Assembly: GCA_003427395.1 (NCBI GenBank)
Contig: BFEA01000563.1
Location: 879,238 to 909,001 of the forward strand
Source of the DNA: Chara braunii
Taxonomy: Eukaryota > Streptophyta > Charophyceae > Charales > Characeae
DNA length: 29,764 nucleotides
Direction of reading: 5' to 3'
Within the stretch, counting starts at the first letter, position 1. Every line of letters begins with the position of its first letter. The position numbers and the translations under genes are program-made. Below, in pieces: positions 28,001 to 29,764 of the stretch. The notes under the pieces are model-generated. The model was not told the origin of the DNA, searched no databases, and was given only the letters and a program-made list of their open reading frames with translations.

Positions 28001-28270
28001 CAAGGAAACTGATCAGTTTCGCTCTCGTCGCTCAATGCTGCCCCAAACCATGGACGGAGAGGTCGACATCGACGACATCGTGGACCACAAAGAAATGCCA
28101 ATTCCAAGACCAACCGGCAGGGGACGTCCTCCTAAGCCGAAGCTGCAATATCGCTTCCGGTTCAGACATCACACTGATGGTTTACTAGGGAGGAACTGAT
28201 GCAGACCGCTCCACAGACTGCCGCTCACTATCAGAAGTCACTGCAGAAAGGAAAGCGCCAGATTGAGTAA
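28001..28270 (+). pseudogene. pol C-terminal tail, chromodomain-like, frameshifted near its end
   Basis: After the GPY/F module the tail reads DGEVDIDDIVDHKEM, a basic linker GRGRPPKPK and LQYRFRFRHH, then stops at 28197 in that frame. In the frame starting at TGG 28178 the sequence continues as WFTREELMQTAPQTAAHYQK and ends at TAA 28268. The pattern (Y-x-V/F-R-F, then W-F/E-x-R-E-x-L, then x-x-Y) resembles the C-terminal half of retrotransposon chromodomains, which steer integration to chromatin marks. One base was probably lost just before 28178. The chromodomain call is tentative; that the tail continues to 28270 is well supported by the wording. Confidence 0.62.
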
Positions 28271-29082
28271 TTGAACTTCTCAGAGGACTGTCGAAGTATG
28301 GAGGAGGGAATGCGAGGCTCAAGGCCTCGACGAGCCCTATTGGGCCCTGTTTACAGCAATATCGGCCGCGCTAAGTGAAGGCAGGCCTGACCAAGGACGA
28401 GAGGCCTATTTTGGGGCTTACCATGCAACTGGGAAATTCAGGCAGTTGCGCAGCGCCAGTTGGTTGAAAGAACCCAGGCAGGCCCTGGGCTAGACACGGG
28501 GCATGGACTGCACACAAGCCGCCGGCAGTTGGACACGGCTAACCACCCCAGGCCCTGTGTCTGATTCCCCTGGACCAGGGCTCAGCCACTTGGGGCCTAC
28601 CGGAAGCTTCTGGACAAGGGGCCCAGCACAGCCAGGCAGCACGCAGCAGGCAGGTCATTTCCATATAGGAAAGTGCCTGCCCCCGCATTCAGCATTCATG
28701 CACTTGCTAGTTGCTGCGCAAGCGCTGCTGCGCTACTGGCAGGCAAGCACCCACGCACTCACGGGCGAGCAAGGGATACGCAGGCAGCCATAGCCGAGCT
28801 GGCCTGCGAGGTGCTGGATGGGGCACATGGTGGTCCTTGGTTGCACGCGGCATCTGTGTGGGGGATCGAGGTTGTGAGTGATGCGTAAGACATACCTGGT
28901 GCTTGAGGCGAACGGCATTGGCCGAGATCTGCTCGTACTTCGGGGAAGCTGTTGACGTCGCCAGCGGCATTGTAGACAGGCTAGATAGGATCTTCCATTT
29001 GTAGCCTGGGCGCTGAGGGCCAGATAGGAAATCGACATTGGTTCTTTGTTGATGATGATGAGACTATTCCAACACTGTCACT
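28271..29082 (+). other. retrotransposon 3' non-coding region
   Basis: GC-rich, with many GGCC/CCAGG words and no convincing frame. No clear polypurine tract precedes the 3' LTR; the nearest purine-rich word, GATGATGATGAGA (29051-29063), is 20 bases away. Confidence 0.6.
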
Positions 29083-29218
29083 TGTGAGCTTTTGCTGTGC
29101 TCTTATTTGGTGGAACTCGAGTTGCAATTCTGCTTTTGGTTCGAGGTCGCGACTATCTGGTTTCATGTGTATGATGCTGCTTGGTTTCTGGGATTCGCTA
29201 TCGCTCATTTTCCTTGCA
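29083..29218 (+). repeat. 3' LTR, 136 bp
   Basis: TGTGAGCTTTTG...TTCCTTGCA, seven substitutions from the 5' LTR and no gaps. At all four A/G differences the 5' copy has A and this copy has G. Confidence 0.93.
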
Positions 29219-29764
29219 GATACATGCTGATAGTAGTAAAACCAATTTGGGATGATGACAATCACTGACGATGGTAATTAATTCTTTTATTTTCATATGT
29301 TTTTAAGGCGAGGATAGTAGGAGAATGAGGTTGCACAGGTTTTCATGACAAAAGCGAACCGGAAGACAGAAGAAATATACGAACAAGGAAAAGAAGTAGC
29401 AAAACTGATAGTAATAATACTAATAAATAAATAACATAAATAGACGGCAGACACGATCCCCAACCAGAAAAATAAATAAATAAATAAACAAAAAATCGAC
29501 AAGGATTTAGTTGGAAAGGTGGAAAGGTGGGAGGAAGGAAGAGAGATAGGGAAAAAAAAAAAGAAAAAAAAGCTTTATAAATTTGAAAACCTTCTTCAAA
29601 AAAGAAAATCAAACGAAAAAAAGGGTCTTTTACTTTACTTGTTGGATCAGCCAGCCACTCCATCCGTCTTGCAACCCATCTCCCGATAGAGACTAAGGAA
29701 ACAAAAAAAAAAAAACTTCGAAAAAAAAAATGAAAATTAAAATGCCCTCGAAGATTTAGCAAAG
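29219..29764. other. AT-rich flank, no gene seen
   Basis: A-rich tracts and (AAAT)n-like words (29420-29490). The long minus-strand frames are Phe/Leu/Ser-rich translations of A-runs. Confidence 0.5.

Larger units (their letters stand above)
21446..29218 (+). mobile_element. Ty3/gypsy LTR retrotransposon, full length but inactive, 7773 bp
   Basis: Two 136-bp LTRs enclose a tRNA primer site, a long leader, gag, protease, reverse transcriptase, RNase H and integrase in the Ty3/gypsy order (integrase last), then about 800 bases of non-coding 3' DNA. Four in-frame stops (23402, 24200, 26788, 27450) and about seven frame changes make it dead. The LTRs differ at 7 of 136 positions with no indels, so the insertion is not recent. 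Bases next to the LTRs (GCTTT and GATAC) do not match, so no target duplication remains. GC content is well above the flanking DNA. The C-terminal tail suggests a chromovirus-like member. Confidence 0.93.

Noticed and set aside
28503-28793. Accessory gene after pol in the gypsy element
   Set aside because: Pro/Gly/Gln-rich frame in GC-rich DNA with competing frames on both strands; no start context or domain.
29051-29082. Polypurine tract for the retrotransposon
   Set aside because: GATGATGATGAGA is purine-rich but is followed by 20 mixed bases before the LTR, so it cannot be assigned as the plus-strand primer with confidence.
29343-29762. Minus-strand 139-codon hydrophobic frame
   Set aside because: Phe/Ser/Leu composition from A-rich plus strand; several overlapping frames are equally open.

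Overview
This is nuclear DNA from a plastid-bearing eukaryote, most likely an alga, with no compact gene content. It has long A/T homopolymers, microsatellites, a 435-base assembly gap, GT-AG-like splice sequences, a decayed Ty3/gypsy retrotransposon and many short inverted-repeat transposons. Fragments of both organelle genomes are embedded in it: a mitochondrial mosaic at 7430-9240 and a plastid psbD piece at 19805-20198, so the host or a recent ancestor was photosynthetic. The mitochondrial pieces (nad2, rps4, fast-evolving rRNA) suggest an algal lineage such as a stramenopile rather than a land plant; that lineage call is weak. Degenerate TTTAGGG-like tracts fit an Arabidopsis-type telomere repeat.

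Layout. 1-2060: GC-richer, coding-like DNA with one clean unrecognised reading frame (867-1337) between two broken stretches. 2060-7430: microsatellites, two related TCCGGA-rich short transposons, about 3 kb with no recognisable gene, and three tandem composite simple-sequence units. 7430-9240: nuclear mitochondrial insertion holding trnR(part)-trnE-nad2(part)-trnI-rps4(part)-trnH-SSU rRNA(3' part)-LSU rRNA(3' part). 9240-15950: AT-rich DNA, an assembly gap inside a short transposon, two telomere-like degenerate tracts, and large pyrimidine/purine simple repeats. 15950-21300: an almost continuous pile of short hAT-like transposons in both orientations, including a three-level nest, with the psbD fragment between two copies. 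21446-29218: a complete but dead Ty3/gypsy element with 136-bp LTRs, an initiator-Met-tRNA-type primer site, and gag, protease, RT, RNase H, integrase and a chromodomain-like tail, broken by at least four in-frame stops and about seven frameshifts.

The most notable system is the short transposon family. At least seven copies share a core of about 65 bp (reading roughly AAATTTGGTAA...AGGCAAA...TTGTT...TGCATAACATA), yet their ends are built from different iterated GC-rich words (TCCGGA, CGTTCGGGC, GGCCCGGGC). Several copies have 8-bp target duplications and TIRs starting CA(G/A)GGTNACC, typical of hAT elements. Copies form a size series (about 270, 510-590 and 780 or more bp) according to how many copies of a second block (CGCCA-tctt-TGGCG) they carry. 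No transposase gene is visible in the window.

No intact, confidently identified protein-coding gene is present. All identified genes are fragments or pseudogenes.
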